Origin: an uncultured Ralstonia sp.
GTDB lineage: Bacteria > Pseudomonadota > Gammaproteobacteria > Burkholderiales > Burkholderiaceae
Assembly: GCA_913056305.1 (NCBI GenBank)
Contig: CAJXMR010000020.1
Coordinates: forward strand, 1 to 44,025
Direction of reading: 5' to 3'
DNA length: 44,025 bases
Shown here one piece after another: positions 9,009 through 16,377 of this stretch (positions are counted from its first letter, which is position 1; every line of letters begins with the position of its first letter). The translations under genes were made by a program, and so were the position numbers. Below the pieces are notes generated by a model. That model made no database searches. It saw only the letters and a list, made by a program, of their open reading frames with translations, and had not been told where the DNA came from.

Positions 9009-10172
9009 ATGGCCAATCGCATCGCTTACACCAAGCCGTCGATCACCGACCTGGAAGTCGCGTACGTGACCGACGCCGCGCGCAACGGCTGGGGCCCGCA
9101 GTGCTACGCGTATATCGAACGCTTCGAAAAGCTGTTCGCCGCGCATATCGAAGCGCCCTACGCCATCGCCACGTCCAGTTGCACCGGTGCCATGCACATG
9201 GGGCTGGCCGCGCTTGGGATCGGAGCAGGCGACGAGGTGATCCTGGCCGACACCAACTGGATCGCCACTGCCGCGCCCATCGCGCATCTGGGCGCCACGC
9301 CCGTCTTCGTCGACATCCTGCCCGACAGCTGGTGCCTGGACCCGGCACAGGTGGAAGCCGCCATCACCCCACGCACGCGCGCCATCGTCGCCACCCACCT
9401 CTACGGCAACCTGTGCGACATGGACCGCCTGCTGGCGATCGGCCAGCGCCACGGCGTGCCCGTCATCGAAGATGCGGCCGAGGCGATCGGCTCGCGCTGG
9501 CGCGAGCGCCCGGCCGGCTCGCAAGGCACCTTCGGCACCTTCTCCTTCCACGGCACCAAGACCATGACCACCGGCGAAGGGGGCATGTTCGTCACGCATG
9601 ACCGCGCGCTGTATGAGCGCGTGCTGGCACTGAGCAACCATGGCCGGGTGCCGGGCGGCAAGCAGTTCTGGCCGGACTTCATCGGCTTCAAGTACAAGAT
9701 GTCGAACCTGCAGGCGGCGCTCGGCTGCGCCCAGCTGGAGCGCATCGATGCACTGATCGCGCGCAAGCGCGAGATCTTCGCCGCGTACCGCGCGCGCTTA
9801 GGCAGCGTGCCCGGGCTGCAGCTCAACCCCGAACCGCCGCACACGCAGAACGGCTACTGGATGCCGACGGTGGTCTTCGACGCGGCGCTGGGCATCACGC
9901 GCGACACGCTGCTGGCCGCGTTCTCGCAGCGCGGCATCGACGCCCGCGTGTTCTTCTACCCGCTCTCGCAGACGGGGCTGTTTGGGCCATCCGGCACGCC
10001 GGCCGGCGGCACGACCCACAGCGCGCCCAACAGCTACGCGATAGCGGAGCGCGCAATCAACCTGCCGTCCTATCACGAGATGTCGGAGGCCGACATCGAC
10101 ACCGTATCGCAAGTCGTCATCGACCTCGTGCGCACGCACCTGCAGGAGGGGCAACCATGTCTCGCATCCTGA
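9009..10172 (+). CDS. DegT/DnrJ/EryC1 PLP-dependent sugar aminotransferase, perosamine-synthase-like
   Basis: The 387-residue fold-type-I enzyme would transaminate a 4-keto sugar to a 4-amino sugar, using glutamate as donor. The PLP Schiff-base lysine is present (Lys184 in FSFHGTKTMTTGEGG), as is the PLP-stacking Asp (IEDAAEAIGS). It is therefore a true aminotransferase rather than a His-substituted ColD-type dehydrase. The segment after the lysine resembles GDP-perosamine synthases, which act at C4. An excellent AGGAGG precedes the ATG at 9009, and the 3' end overlaps the next gene by 16 nt. Confidence 0.92.
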   Translation: MANRIAYTKPSITDLEVAYVTDAARNGWGPQCYAYIERFEKLFAAHIEAPYAIATSSCTGAMHMGLAALGIGAGDEVILADTNWIATAAPIAHLGATPVFVDILPDSWCLDPAQVEAAITPRTRAIVATHLYGNLCDMDRLLAIGQRHGVPVIEDAAEAIGSRWRERPAGSQGTFGTFSFHGTKTMTTGEGGMFVTHDRALYERVLALSNHGRVPGGKQFWPDFIGFKYKMSNLQAALGCAQLERIDALIARKREIFAAYRARLGSVPGLQLNPEPPHTQNGYWMPTVVFDAALGITRDTLLAAFSQRGIDARVFFYPLSQTGLFGPSGTPAGGTTHSAPNSYAIAERAINLPSYHEMSEADIDTVSQVVIDLVRTHLQEGQPCLAS

Positions 10173-10999
10173 ACGACAACCAGCTCGACACCTTCCGCCG
10201 CGACGGCCTGCTGATCCTGCCCGGCTTCTACGCACCGGCGCAGACCGAGCCGATCCAGCGCGCCATCTACGACATCATCGGGCTGATCATCGACAAGTAC
10301 CGGCTCGACATCGAACGCGCGCCGTTCAGCCCCGAGCGCTTCGACGATGGCTACCAGGCGCTGATCCGGGCCAAGCGGCAATACGGCGGCGAGGTCTATG
10401 ACGCCGTCAAGCAGATCCCCGCCTTTGTGCGCCTGCTGGCCGATCCGCGCCACGAGCAGTTGTTTGCCGAAGTGCGCCCAGGCGCCCAGCCCGCCATTGC
10501 CGGGGCCGGCTACGGCATCCGCATCGACAACCCGAACGAAGAGAAATTCCGCGCCAACTGGCACCAGGAATATCCGGCGCAGCTACGCAGCCTGGATGGC
10601 CTGGTGTTCTGGAGCCCGCTGGTGGAGGTCACGCCCGAGCTTGGGCCCGTGGTGTTCTGCCCCGGCTCGCACCGCGAAGGCCCGCTGCCGGTGCTGAGCG
10701 CAGACCCGACCAACGCCGGCAAGCAAGGCGCCTACGCGCTCATGCTCAAGGACGAGGCGACGTATCTCTCGCGCTATCCGCAGGTCGCGCCGCTCACCCA
10801 GCCGGGCGATCTGGTGCTGGTCGATTTCCTGGTGCTGCATGCGTCCGGGTTCAACACCAGCAGCCGCTCGCGCTGGTCGATGCAGTTCCGCTACTTCAAC
10901 TTCTGCGAACCGACCGGACGTTCGCACGGCTGGAAGGGCTCGCACGCCAGCGGCGTCGACTTCCGCACCATCCATCCCGAACTGTGCGCGGAACACTGA
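10157..10999 (+). CDS. Phytanoyl-CoA dioxygenase (PhyH) family Fe(II)/2-oxoglutarate oxygenase
   Basis: The 280-residue protein has the double-stranded beta-helix facial triad: His136 and Glu138 in NWHQEYP, and His228 in DFLVLHASG. Arg237 or Arg239 (SSRSRWSMQFRYF) is the probable 2-oxoglutarate anchor. GPVVFCPGSHREGP is a typical PhyH core motif. PhyH members hydroxylate small molecules. In a glycan operon the likely substrate is the sugar, its N-acyl group or the finished glycan. It is preceded by GGAGGGG, overlaps the aminotransferase by 16 nt, and is followed 2 nt later by a methyltransferase, so hydroxylation followed by O-methylation is a reasonable inference. Confidence 0.85.
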   Translation: MSRILNDNQLDTFRRDGLLILPGFYAPAQTEPIQRAIYDIIGLIIDKYRLDIERAPFSPERFDDGYQALIRAKRQYGGEVYDAVKQIPAFVRLLADPRHEQLFAEVRPGAQPAIAGAGYGIRIDNPNEEKFRANWHQEYPAQLRSLDGLVFWSPLVEVTPELGPVVFCPGSHREGPLPVLSADPTNAGKQGAYALMLKDEATYLSRYPQVAPLTQPGDLVLVDFLVLHASGFNTSSRSRWSMQFRYFNFCEPTGRSHGWKGSHASGVDFRTIHPELCAEH

Positions 11000-11001
11000 C
11001 C

Positions 11002-12168
11002 ATGCCTGTCCACCACTGCAATGTCTGCCAGGCACCGCTGGCAGCCCCGATCTACACCGCCCCGCAGAGTGCGCTGTCGTCGCTGAACCGGCCGATGGAC
11101 GGCACGCTGGAAACGTTCTGCTGCCAGGCCTGCGGCCACATCCAGACCGCCGAGCTGTATGACAGCGAGCGCTACTACGACGCCGACTACGACATCCTCA
11201 CCGCCAGCGAAGAGGAAGACCAGATCTACGCGATCGACAACGGCCGCAAGATCTTCCGCGCCGAGCATCAGGCTGCGCTGTTCCAGGCCAAGCTGGCGCT
11301 GCCGCAGGCGGCACGCGTGCTGGACTTCGGCTGCGCCAAGAGCGCGACCATGCGCCTGCTCTTGCAGCAGCGGCCGGACCTGGCCATCCACCTGTTCGAC
11401 GTGAGCGACCGCTATGTCGGCTTCTGGGAGAAATTCCTCCGCCCCGGCCAGTGGGCCACTTACACCCTGCCCGAAGCGTGGCAGCAATCGTTCGATGTGG
11501 TCAGCTCGTTCTTCTCGCTCGAACACATTGCCGAACTGAGCGCCACGCTGCGCGCCATCCACGGCGTGCTGCGCGAAGGCGGCCGGCTGTATGCCATCGT
11601 GCCCAATACGTTCACCAATACCGCCGACTTCCTGGTCGCGGATCACGTGAACCACTTCACGCGCACGTCGCTGCAGCATCTGCTGTCTGCCCACGGCTTC
11701 GAGTTGCTGGACCTGGACGAGCGCAGCCACCGTGGCACGTTTGTCGTCACGGCCGCGCGCAACGCTGCCGTCAACCACGCCAAGCCTGCGATCGAGCCGC
11801 AAGCGCTGGCCGACACCGTCATCGCCGCCGGCCGTCTGGCGCTTTTCTGGCAGCAGGCAGCCAGCCATCTGGCCGAGTTTGAAACCCGCCACCAGGGGGT
11901 TCCCGCCGTGATCTACGGCGCGGGCTTCTACGGCAGCTATACCGTCAGCAACCTGCAGCACCAGCAGGCGCTGCGCGCCTTCGTCGACCAGAACCCCTAT
12001 CTGCAGGGCGCGTCCGTGGCCGGCAAGCCGGTGATCGCGCTGCGTGACATTCCGCAGGAAGTCGAGCTGGTGTATCTGGCGGTCAATCCGGTCATTGCCG
12101 ACGAAGTCCGGCACACCGTCGAGGCCGCCTTCCCCAACCGCTTCACGTATTTCCAGTTCCAGCCATGA
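11002..12168 (+). CDS. Class I SAM methyltransferase with N-terminal Cys4 motif and C-terminal Rossmann-like domain
   Basis: The 388-residue protein starts with a probable zinc motif (CNVC at residues 6-9, CQAC at 41-44). A SAM domain follows (ARVLDFGCAKSATMRLL near 105-120, and FDVVSSFFSLEHIAEL). The C-terminal domain contains a dinucleotide-like AVIYGAGFYGSYTV and FVDQNPYLQGASVAGKPVI. The three-part layout resembles the gene at 7759, but the YHEHFSY catalytic block is replaced by VADHVNHFTRTSL. It may be an O-methyltransferase or a differently acting C-methyltransferase. The ATG at 11002 is chosen over a GTG six codons upstream because the latter lies inside the previous gene. The stop overlaps the next start. 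Confidence 0.75.
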   Translation: MPVHHCNVCQAPLAAPIYTAPQSALSSLNRPMDGTLETFCCQACGHIQTAELYDSERYYDADYDILTASEEEDQIYAIDNGRKIFRAEHQAALFQAKLALPQAARVLDFGCAKSATMRLLLQQRPDLAIHLFDVSDRYVGFWEKFLRPGQWATYTLPEAWQQSFDVVSSFFSLEHIAELSATLRAIHGVLREGGRLYAIVPNTFTNTADFLVADHVNHFTRTSLQHLLSAHGFELLDLDERSHRGTFVVTAARNAAVNHAKPAIEPQALADTVIAAGRLALFWQQAASHLAEFETRHQGVPAVIYGAGFYGSYTVSNLQHQQALRAFVDQNPYLQGASVAGKPVIALRDIPQEVELVYLAVNPVIADEVRHTVEAAFPNRFTYFQFQP

Positions 12169-12680
12169 TCGCGTCCGGCAACGTCAGCCTGCGCGCGTGG
12201 CGCGAAGACGATATCCCGCACCTGCAGCTGCTCCGCAACGACGTGCCCATGCAACTGCAGCTGATGACGCGCCCGCGGCCCAACTCCGCCGCCAGCGTGC
12301 GCGAGTGGCTGGTCGGGAAATCACAGCAGAGCGACGTGGTGTTCTTCGTCATTGCGGACCGGGCGACCGATGCCGTGCTGGGCTATCTGCAGTTGATCAA
12401 GATCGACCTGGTCAACCGCCACGGCGCGCTAGGCATCTGCCTGGCCCCTGGCGCCCAGGGGCAAGGCCATGGGCGCGCGGCCTGCGAAGCGCTGTTTGCC
12501 TATGCCAGCCAGACGCTGAACCTGCGCAAGATCCTGCTGGAAGTGCTGGCCGACAACGAGCGCGCGATCGGGCTGTATCTGAAGCTGGGCTTCCGCCAGA
12601 TCGGCCACCTGGCCGAGCACTATCTGCAGGACCAGCGCTGGCACGACGTCGTCCTGATGGAGCGCGCGTTGCAGCCATGA
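12165..12680 (+). CDS. GNAT-family N-acyltransferase
   Basis: The 171-residue protein has the Gcn5-related fold: a first strand VSLRAWREDDIPHLQLLRND, an acyl-CoA pyrophosphate loop GAQGQGHGRAACEALF (Q/RxxGxG/A type), and the C-terminal ANxxAIxLYxKLGF signature (DNERAIGLYLKLGFRQIG). In a cluster with a sugar aminotransferase the likely role is N-acylation of the 4-amino group, comparable to PseH or WeeI in other bacteria. The chain length of the acyl group is unknown. It shares 4-nt overlaps with both neighbours. Confidence 0.85.
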   Translation: MIASGNVSLRAWREDDIPHLQLLRNDVPMQLQLMTRPRPNSAASVREWLVGKSQQSDVVFFVIADRATDAVLGYLQLIKIDLVNRHGALGICLAPGAQGQGHGRAACEALFAYASQTLNLRKILLEVLADNERAIGLYLKLGFRQIGHLAEHYLQDQRWHDVVLMERALQP

Positions 12681-13390
12681 AGGTCGTGATCTCACAACCG
12701 ATGCTGTTTCCCTGGGTCGGCATGCTCGAACAGATCATGCTGGCGGACGTGTTCGTCCACTACGCCGACGTGCAGTTCTCCAAGGGCAGCTTCACCAACC
12801 GCGTGCAGATCAAGGACAGCACCGGCCAGCGCTGGCTGACCGTGCCGCTGGGCAAGTTCCACCTGGGCGATCGCATTGATCAGGTCCAGCTTGCCGATTC
12901 GGACTGGCGCGAGAGCCACCTGCACCTGCTGGAGCAGGCCTACGAGGCCGCGCCCTATGCGCAGGAGATGCTGGCGCTGGTGCGCGCGGTGTACCAGGCC
13001 GATTACGCGAACGTGGGCGAGTTGGGCCTCGCCTCCATGCAGGCGGTGTGCCGCTACCTGGACATTCCGCTGCAGGACAAATTGCGCGACTCGGCCGCGC
13101 TCGGCATCCCGGGCGGCAACAGCGACCGCGTGCTGGCCATCGTGCGGCACCTGCACGGCAACACCTACATCACCGGGCACGGCGCCAAGAACTACCTGGC
13201 CCATACCGAGTTCGAGCAGCACGGCATCACCGTCGAATACATGAACTACGCCAAGCGCCCTTACCGGCAACTGCACGGCGAATTCACCCCCTTTGTCAGC
13301 AGCCTGGACCTCATTGCCAACCACGGTCCGGCAAGCAAGCCATACCTCTGCCCTCAAACCCTCAACTGGCGCCAGGTCATCCATGAGTGA
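12677..13390 (+). CDS. WbqC-like family protein
   Basis: The 237-residue soluble protein matches the WbqC-like family: the start KVVISQPMLFPWVGMLEQIM, then FVHYADVQFSKGSFTNRVQI and WLTVPLG, and the late segment YITGHGAKNYL with EYMNYAKRPYRQLHGEFTPF. Members occur in O-antigen and other glycan clusters, but I know of no settled biochemical activity. Many of these loci also contain a sugar aminotransferase and an acyltransferase, so a role in modifying an amino sugar is plausible. The ATG overlaps the GNAT stop (ATGA) and the 3' end overlaps the next gene by 8 nt. No signal peptide or membrane segment is visible. Confidence 0.85.
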   Translation: MKVVISQPMLFPWVGMLEQIMLADVFVHYADVQFSKGSFTNRVQIKDSTGQRWLTVPLGKFHLGDRIDQVQLADSDWRESHLHLLEQAYEAAPYAQEMLALVRAVYQADYANVGELGLASMQAVCRYLDIPLQDKLRDSAALGIPGGNSDRVLAIVRHLHGNTYITGHGAKNYLAHTEFEQHGITVEYMNYAKRPYRQLHGEFTPFVSSLDLIANHGPASKPYLCPQTLNWRQVIHE

Positions 13391-14129
13391 AATCGAAAAA
13401 TTCCAGGCCGAAGTCCGCGGCAACATCCAATCCCTCGCGCAAGACCAGGATCTGCAGAGCCTGTCACGCATCTGGCTGCGCGAAGTCGGCACGCACAAGT
13501 ACCCGTACAACTTCCGTTGGATGGGCCGCCCGATCATCCAATGCCCGCAAGACATCGTGGCCATGCAGGAGCTGATCTGGGAGGTGAAGCCGGACCTGAT
13601 CATCGAGACCGGCATCGCCCACGGCGGCTCGCTGATCTTCCACGCGTCCATGCTCGAACTGCTGGCCCAGTGCGGCCATGGTGATGGCCAGGTGCTGGGC
13701 ATCGACATCGATATCCGCGCGCACAACCGCGAAGCCATCGAAGCCCACCCGATGAGCCGCCGCATCCAGATGCTGCAGGGCTCCAGCATCGATGCCGGCA
13801 TCGTCGAACAGGTCAAGCGCATCGCCGCCGGCAAGCAGCGCGTGATGGTGTCGCTGGACTCCAACCACACGCACGACCACGTGCTGGCCGAGCTGCAAGC
13901 GTATGCGCCGCTGACCAGCGTGGGCAGCTACTGCGTGGTGTTCGACACCGCCATCGAAGACATGCCGCAAGCATCGTTCAACGACCGTCCGTGGGGCGTC
14001 GGCAACAGCCCGAAGACGGCGGTGCATGCCTACCTGGGCGAGCACCCGGAATTCGTGATCGATACCGACATCCAGCACAAACTGCTGATCACGGTGGCGC
14101 CGGACGGCTATCTGAAGCGCATCGCCTGA
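13383..14129 (+). CDS. CmcI / rhamnosyl O-methyltransferase family protein
   Basis: The 248-residue protein resembles the CmcI-type SAM methyltransferases (cephalosporin 7-alpha-hydroxylase/methyltransferase component and mycobacterial rhamnosyl O-methyltransferases). The SAM-binding loop is DLIIETGIAHGGSLIFHASM (71-90). The acidic VLGIDIDIRAHNREAI follows, and a probable metal-binding region is VSLDSNHTHDHVLAEL (157-172). The end PWGVGNSPKTAVHAYLGEHP matches the family's conserved C-terminal block. A sugar O-methyltransferase is the likeliest role here, acting on a hydroxyl of the island's glycan. The ATG at 13383 overlaps the WbqC-like gene. Confidence 0.82.
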   Translation: MSEIEKFQAEVRGNIQSLAQDQDLQSLSRIWLREVGTHKYPYNFRWMGRPIIQCPQDIVAMQELIWEVKPDLIIETGIAHGGSLIFHASMLELLAQCGHGDGQVLGIDIDIRAHNREAIEAHPMSRRIQMLQGSSIDAGIVEQVKRIAAGKQRVMVSLDSNHTHDHVLAELQAYAPLTSVGSYCVVFDTAIEDMPQASFNDRPWGVGNSPKTAVHAYLGEHPEFVIDTDIQHKLLITVAPDGYLKRIA

Positions 14130-14146
14130 GGCTTGGAGCCCGCACC

Positions 14147-15382
14147 ATGACGACCGCCACCGACACGATCGCCCCAGCCGACACCATCGCGCTCAGCATC
14201 TGCATCCCCACCTACAACCGGGCGCGCTACCTGGAGAGCCTGCTCGGCGAGCTGACCACGCAGATCGGCGCGCTGAAGTACAGCTACGAGATCCTGATCG
14301 GCGACAACGCCTCCAGCGACACCACGGAGCAGGTGGTGGCGGGCTATCTGTCCAAGCTGAACATCCGGTATTTCCGCCGCCCCTCCAATCTGGGCTCCAG
14401 CGAAAACCTGAACCGGCTGTACCGCAGCGCGCAGGGCAAGTACGTGCTCTACCTGGCCGACGACGACCTGCCCATCCTGGCCGAGATCAACAACAACCTC
14501 GGCATCTTCGAGCACAACCCCGGCGTGGGCGTCATCTTCGCGCCGTGGATCATCCACGATCTGCCCACACGGCAAGACCTCACCATCTTCTATAACCAGA
14601 ACGACGACTACCTGATCGAGCAGAACGACCACGCGAAGCTGCTGGCGCTGATCCTGTCGCACCACCTGTTCCCCGAGATCTACCTGGCGCGCCGCGAGGT
14701 GATCGACCAGCTGTACTTCAGCGTCATCGACCACGCGTTCTGGGCGTTCGTGCATGCGGCGGAAATGCTGGGGCATCAGGCCATCTACTTCAGCAAGACG
14801 CCGTTCTACCGGTCGGTTGCGCGCTATTTCGAAGACGAAGGCCGCTCCCAAGCCGGCACCGAGGAAGTCAAACACGCGTGGGACCGCTACCGCGGCGGCC
14901 TCGAGTACGTGTTCGGTAAGTTCTCGCACACGCTGGCGCCGCAGGAACGGCCGGAATGGCTGGCCGCCATCAACCAGTTCATCCTGCAGCGCATGAAGGT
15001 GGCGCTGCGCCTGCGCACGCAGGAAGGCAAGAACTGGATCGACAACTACTACGTCGCCAACCGCATCAAGGCGCTGGGCGAGGTGGGCGACCTTGCCGCG
15101 CCGTATGACCTGTACCGCGTCAACGCGGCGTTCGAATACCTGATCAAGCAGGACCCGTTCCGGCCCGAGCCGCCCAGGTTTGCGTGCCTGCGCCGCGCGC
15201 CGCTGCAGATCTTCCCGCACGCGCAGGACTTTGCCGCGACCGAGTTCCTGGTGCTCGACGATGACGCGGCCATTCCGCCCAACACCATCGTCGTGACCCC
15301 GATCCCCATGGACATTGCGCCGCCAGCCGACCGCGAAGTCCGCTTCGTGTCGGAACTCGAGACGCTGACCAAATTCCCCTGA
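14147..15382 (+). CDS. Family-2 glycosyltransferase (third of the island)
   Basis: The 411-residue protein has an N-terminal GT-A domain: ALSICIPTYNRARYLESLL, ILIGDNASSDTTEQVV, FRRPSNLGSSENLNRLY, and the metal-binding YLADDDLP. The rest is a long family-specific C-terminal part without TPR features or membrane helices. It is not closely related to the two TPR glycosyltransferases and may add a further sugar. TTGGAG precedes the ATG at 14147. It is the last glycan gene and ends 40 nt before the second fliE, with no terminator visible between them. Confidence 0.88.
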   Translation: MTTATDTIAPADTIALSICIPTYNRARYLESLLGELTTQIGALKYSYEILIGDNASSDTTEQVVAGYLSKLNIRYFRRPSNLGSSENLNRLYRSAQGKYVLYLADDDLPILAEINNNLGIFEHNPGVGVIFAPWIIHDLPTRQDLTIFYNQNDDYLIEQNDHAKLLALILSHHLFPEIYLARREVIDQLYFSVIDHAFWAFVHAAEMLGHQAIYFSKTPFYRSVARYFEDEGRSQAGTEEVKHAWDRYRGGLEYVFGKFSHTLAPQERPEWLAAINQFILQRMKVALRLRTQEGKNWIDNYYVANRIKALGEVGDLAAPYDLYRVNAAFEYLIKQDPFRPEPPRFACLRRAPLQIFPHAQDFAATEFLVLDDDAAIPPNTIVVTPIPMDIAPPADREVRFVSELETLTKFP

Positions 15383-15422
15383 ATTTTCCTGATCTGGACC
15401 CAATCCGCACACACACGTAACC

Positions 15423-15752
15423 ATGGATCTCACCAACGCGAATTCGGTGGTCTCGCTGATGAACAGCGTGCTGGCACCGGCCAGCAAAGTCGGTGGCAGC
15501 AGTGCCAGCGGCGACGCCGCCAAACCCAGCGTCGACTTTGGCGCGGTTCTGAAATCGTCGCTCGACAAGGTCGACGCTTCGCAGCAGAAGGCCGAGGCCG
15601 TCTCACGCAGCTTCGAGACCGGCAACGCCGATGTCGACCTGCACGACGTGATGCTCTCGCTGCAGAAGGCCAACATCGACCTGCAGACCGCCGTGCAGGT
15701 ACGCAACAAGCTGGTGTCGGCCTACCAGAGCATCATGAGCATGTCGATCTGA
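15423..15752 (+). CDS. fliE: Flagellar hook-basal body protein FliE (copy 2)
   Basis: The 109-residue protein is an intact second FliE: MDLTNANSVVSLMNSVLAP at the N-terminus and the same last 47 residues as copy 1 apart from four or five substitutions. All family-conserved positions in the C-terminal half appear kept and there is no frameshift, so it looks functional. It lies 40 nt after the last glycan gene with only a poor ribosome-binding site, and is followed by a strong hairpin. It is probably transcribed with the island. Two fliE genes in one flagellar locus are unusual. Confidence 0.95.
   Translation: MDLTNANSVVSLMNSVLAPASKVGGSSASGDAAKPSVDFGAVLKSSLDKVDASQQKAEAVSRSFETGNADVDLHDVMLSLQKANIDLQTAVQVRNKLVSAYQSIMSMSI
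15657..15691 (+). repeat. 35-bp exact direct repeat, copy 2 (inside fliE copy 2)
   Basis: This is identical to 3963-3997 in fliE copy 1 and in the same orientation. Recombination between the two would delete the whole glycan block and leave one hybrid fliE. Confidence 0.85.
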
Positions 15753-15758
15753 CGCCAC

Positions 15759-15781
15759 CCCTTTCCCGATCCGGGAAAGGG
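15759..15781 (+). terminator. Strong hairpin after fliE copy 2
   Basis: A perfect 10-bp stem (CCCTTTCCCG and CGGGAAAGGG) closes a 3-nt loop, 6 nt after the stop codon. No T-run follows on the plus strand. It most likely ends the island transcript and insulates ohr. Confidence 0.7.
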
Positions 15782-15802
15782 ATCCATGCGCGCCCTGCAG
15801 AT

Positions 15803-15823
15803 TTACATTGTTCACAATATAAT
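15803..15823 (+). promoter_or_regulatory. ohr promoter -10 with overlapping OhrR-type operator
   Basis: A perfect TATAAT stands at 15818-15823. Overlapping it is a 20-bp dyad, TTACATTGTTCACAATATAA (15803-15822), with 9-bp arms that differ at one position and a perfect ATTGT/ACAAT core. AT-rich dyads over the core promoter are typical of OhrR (MarR-family) operators, and OhrR is encoded just downstream. Reduced OhrR would block RNA polymerase and oxidation by organic peroxides would release it. The -35 is weak. Confidence 0.65.
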
Positions 15824-15898
15824 TGCGTCATCGATATACCCGTCGATGTCCCGACCGACACTTCGCCGGCCGGGTTCCCCTCTCCACAGGACCCGCTC

Positions 15899-16321
15899 AT
15901 GAAGACGCTCTACCAAACCCAAGTCACCGCAGAAGGCGGCCGCGCCGGCCACGTGCGCAGCGCCGACGGCGTGCTCGACCTGCCGCTGTCGCTGCCACGC
16001 GAACTCGGCGGCGCCGGCGCCGCGGCCACCAACCCCGAACAGCTGTTTGCCGCCGGTTATGCCGCGTGCTTCGAGAACGCGGTGCTGCACGTGGCACGCG
16101 CCAAGCAGATCAAGCTGGCCTCCACGTCGGTCACGGCCACGGTGGGCATCGGCCCGCGCGAAGACGGCGGCTTTGCGCTGACGGTGTCGCTGGCGGCCAC
16201 GCTGGGTGGCGTCGACCAGGCGACGGCCGAGGCGCTTGTGTCTGCCGCACACGGTGTATGCCCCTATTCGCATGCCGTCCGTGGCAATATTGACGTCCAA
16301 TTGAATACGGTCGCGCGCTGA
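15899..16321 (+). CDS. ohr: Organic hydroperoxide resistance protein Ohr (OsmC family)
   Basis: Ohr is a cytoplasmic thiol peroxidase that reduces fatty-acid and other organic hydroperoxides, using lipoyl groups as reductant. The 140-residue product has both redox cysteines: Cys57 (AACFENAVL) and Cys121 (GVCPYSHAVRGN). The Ohr starting pattern LYQTQVTAEGGRAGHVRSAD is also present. It lies between fliE copy 2 and ohrR, inside the flagellar glycan region, with its own promoter/operator upstream. It has no obvious flagellar role. Confidence 0.95.
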   Translation: MKTLYQTQVTAEGGRAGHVRSADGVLDLPLSLPRELGGAGAAATNPEQLFAAGYAACFENAVLHVARAKQIKLASTSVTATVGIGPREDGGFALTVSLAATLGGVDQATAEALVSAAHGVCPYSHAVRGNIDVQLNTVAR

Positions 16322-16377
16322 TGCCGCCGCGGTAGCCATACCGCACTCCGAGCGCCGCGCCCTCCCGGGAGTGTTCC

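Noticed and set aside
5338-15382. O-antigen or capsule cluster
   Set aside because: No Wzx flippase, Wzy polymerase, priming transferase, ligase or export genes are present, and the glycosyltransferases are soluble. Placement inside fliE to fliC favours flagellin modification. A contribution to lipopolysaccharide cannot be fully excluded.
3720-15752. Second fliE as an assembly artefact
   Set aside because: The copies differ by a 3-codon length change and many synonymous and non-synonymous changes, and have unrelated flanks. They are genuine paralogues.
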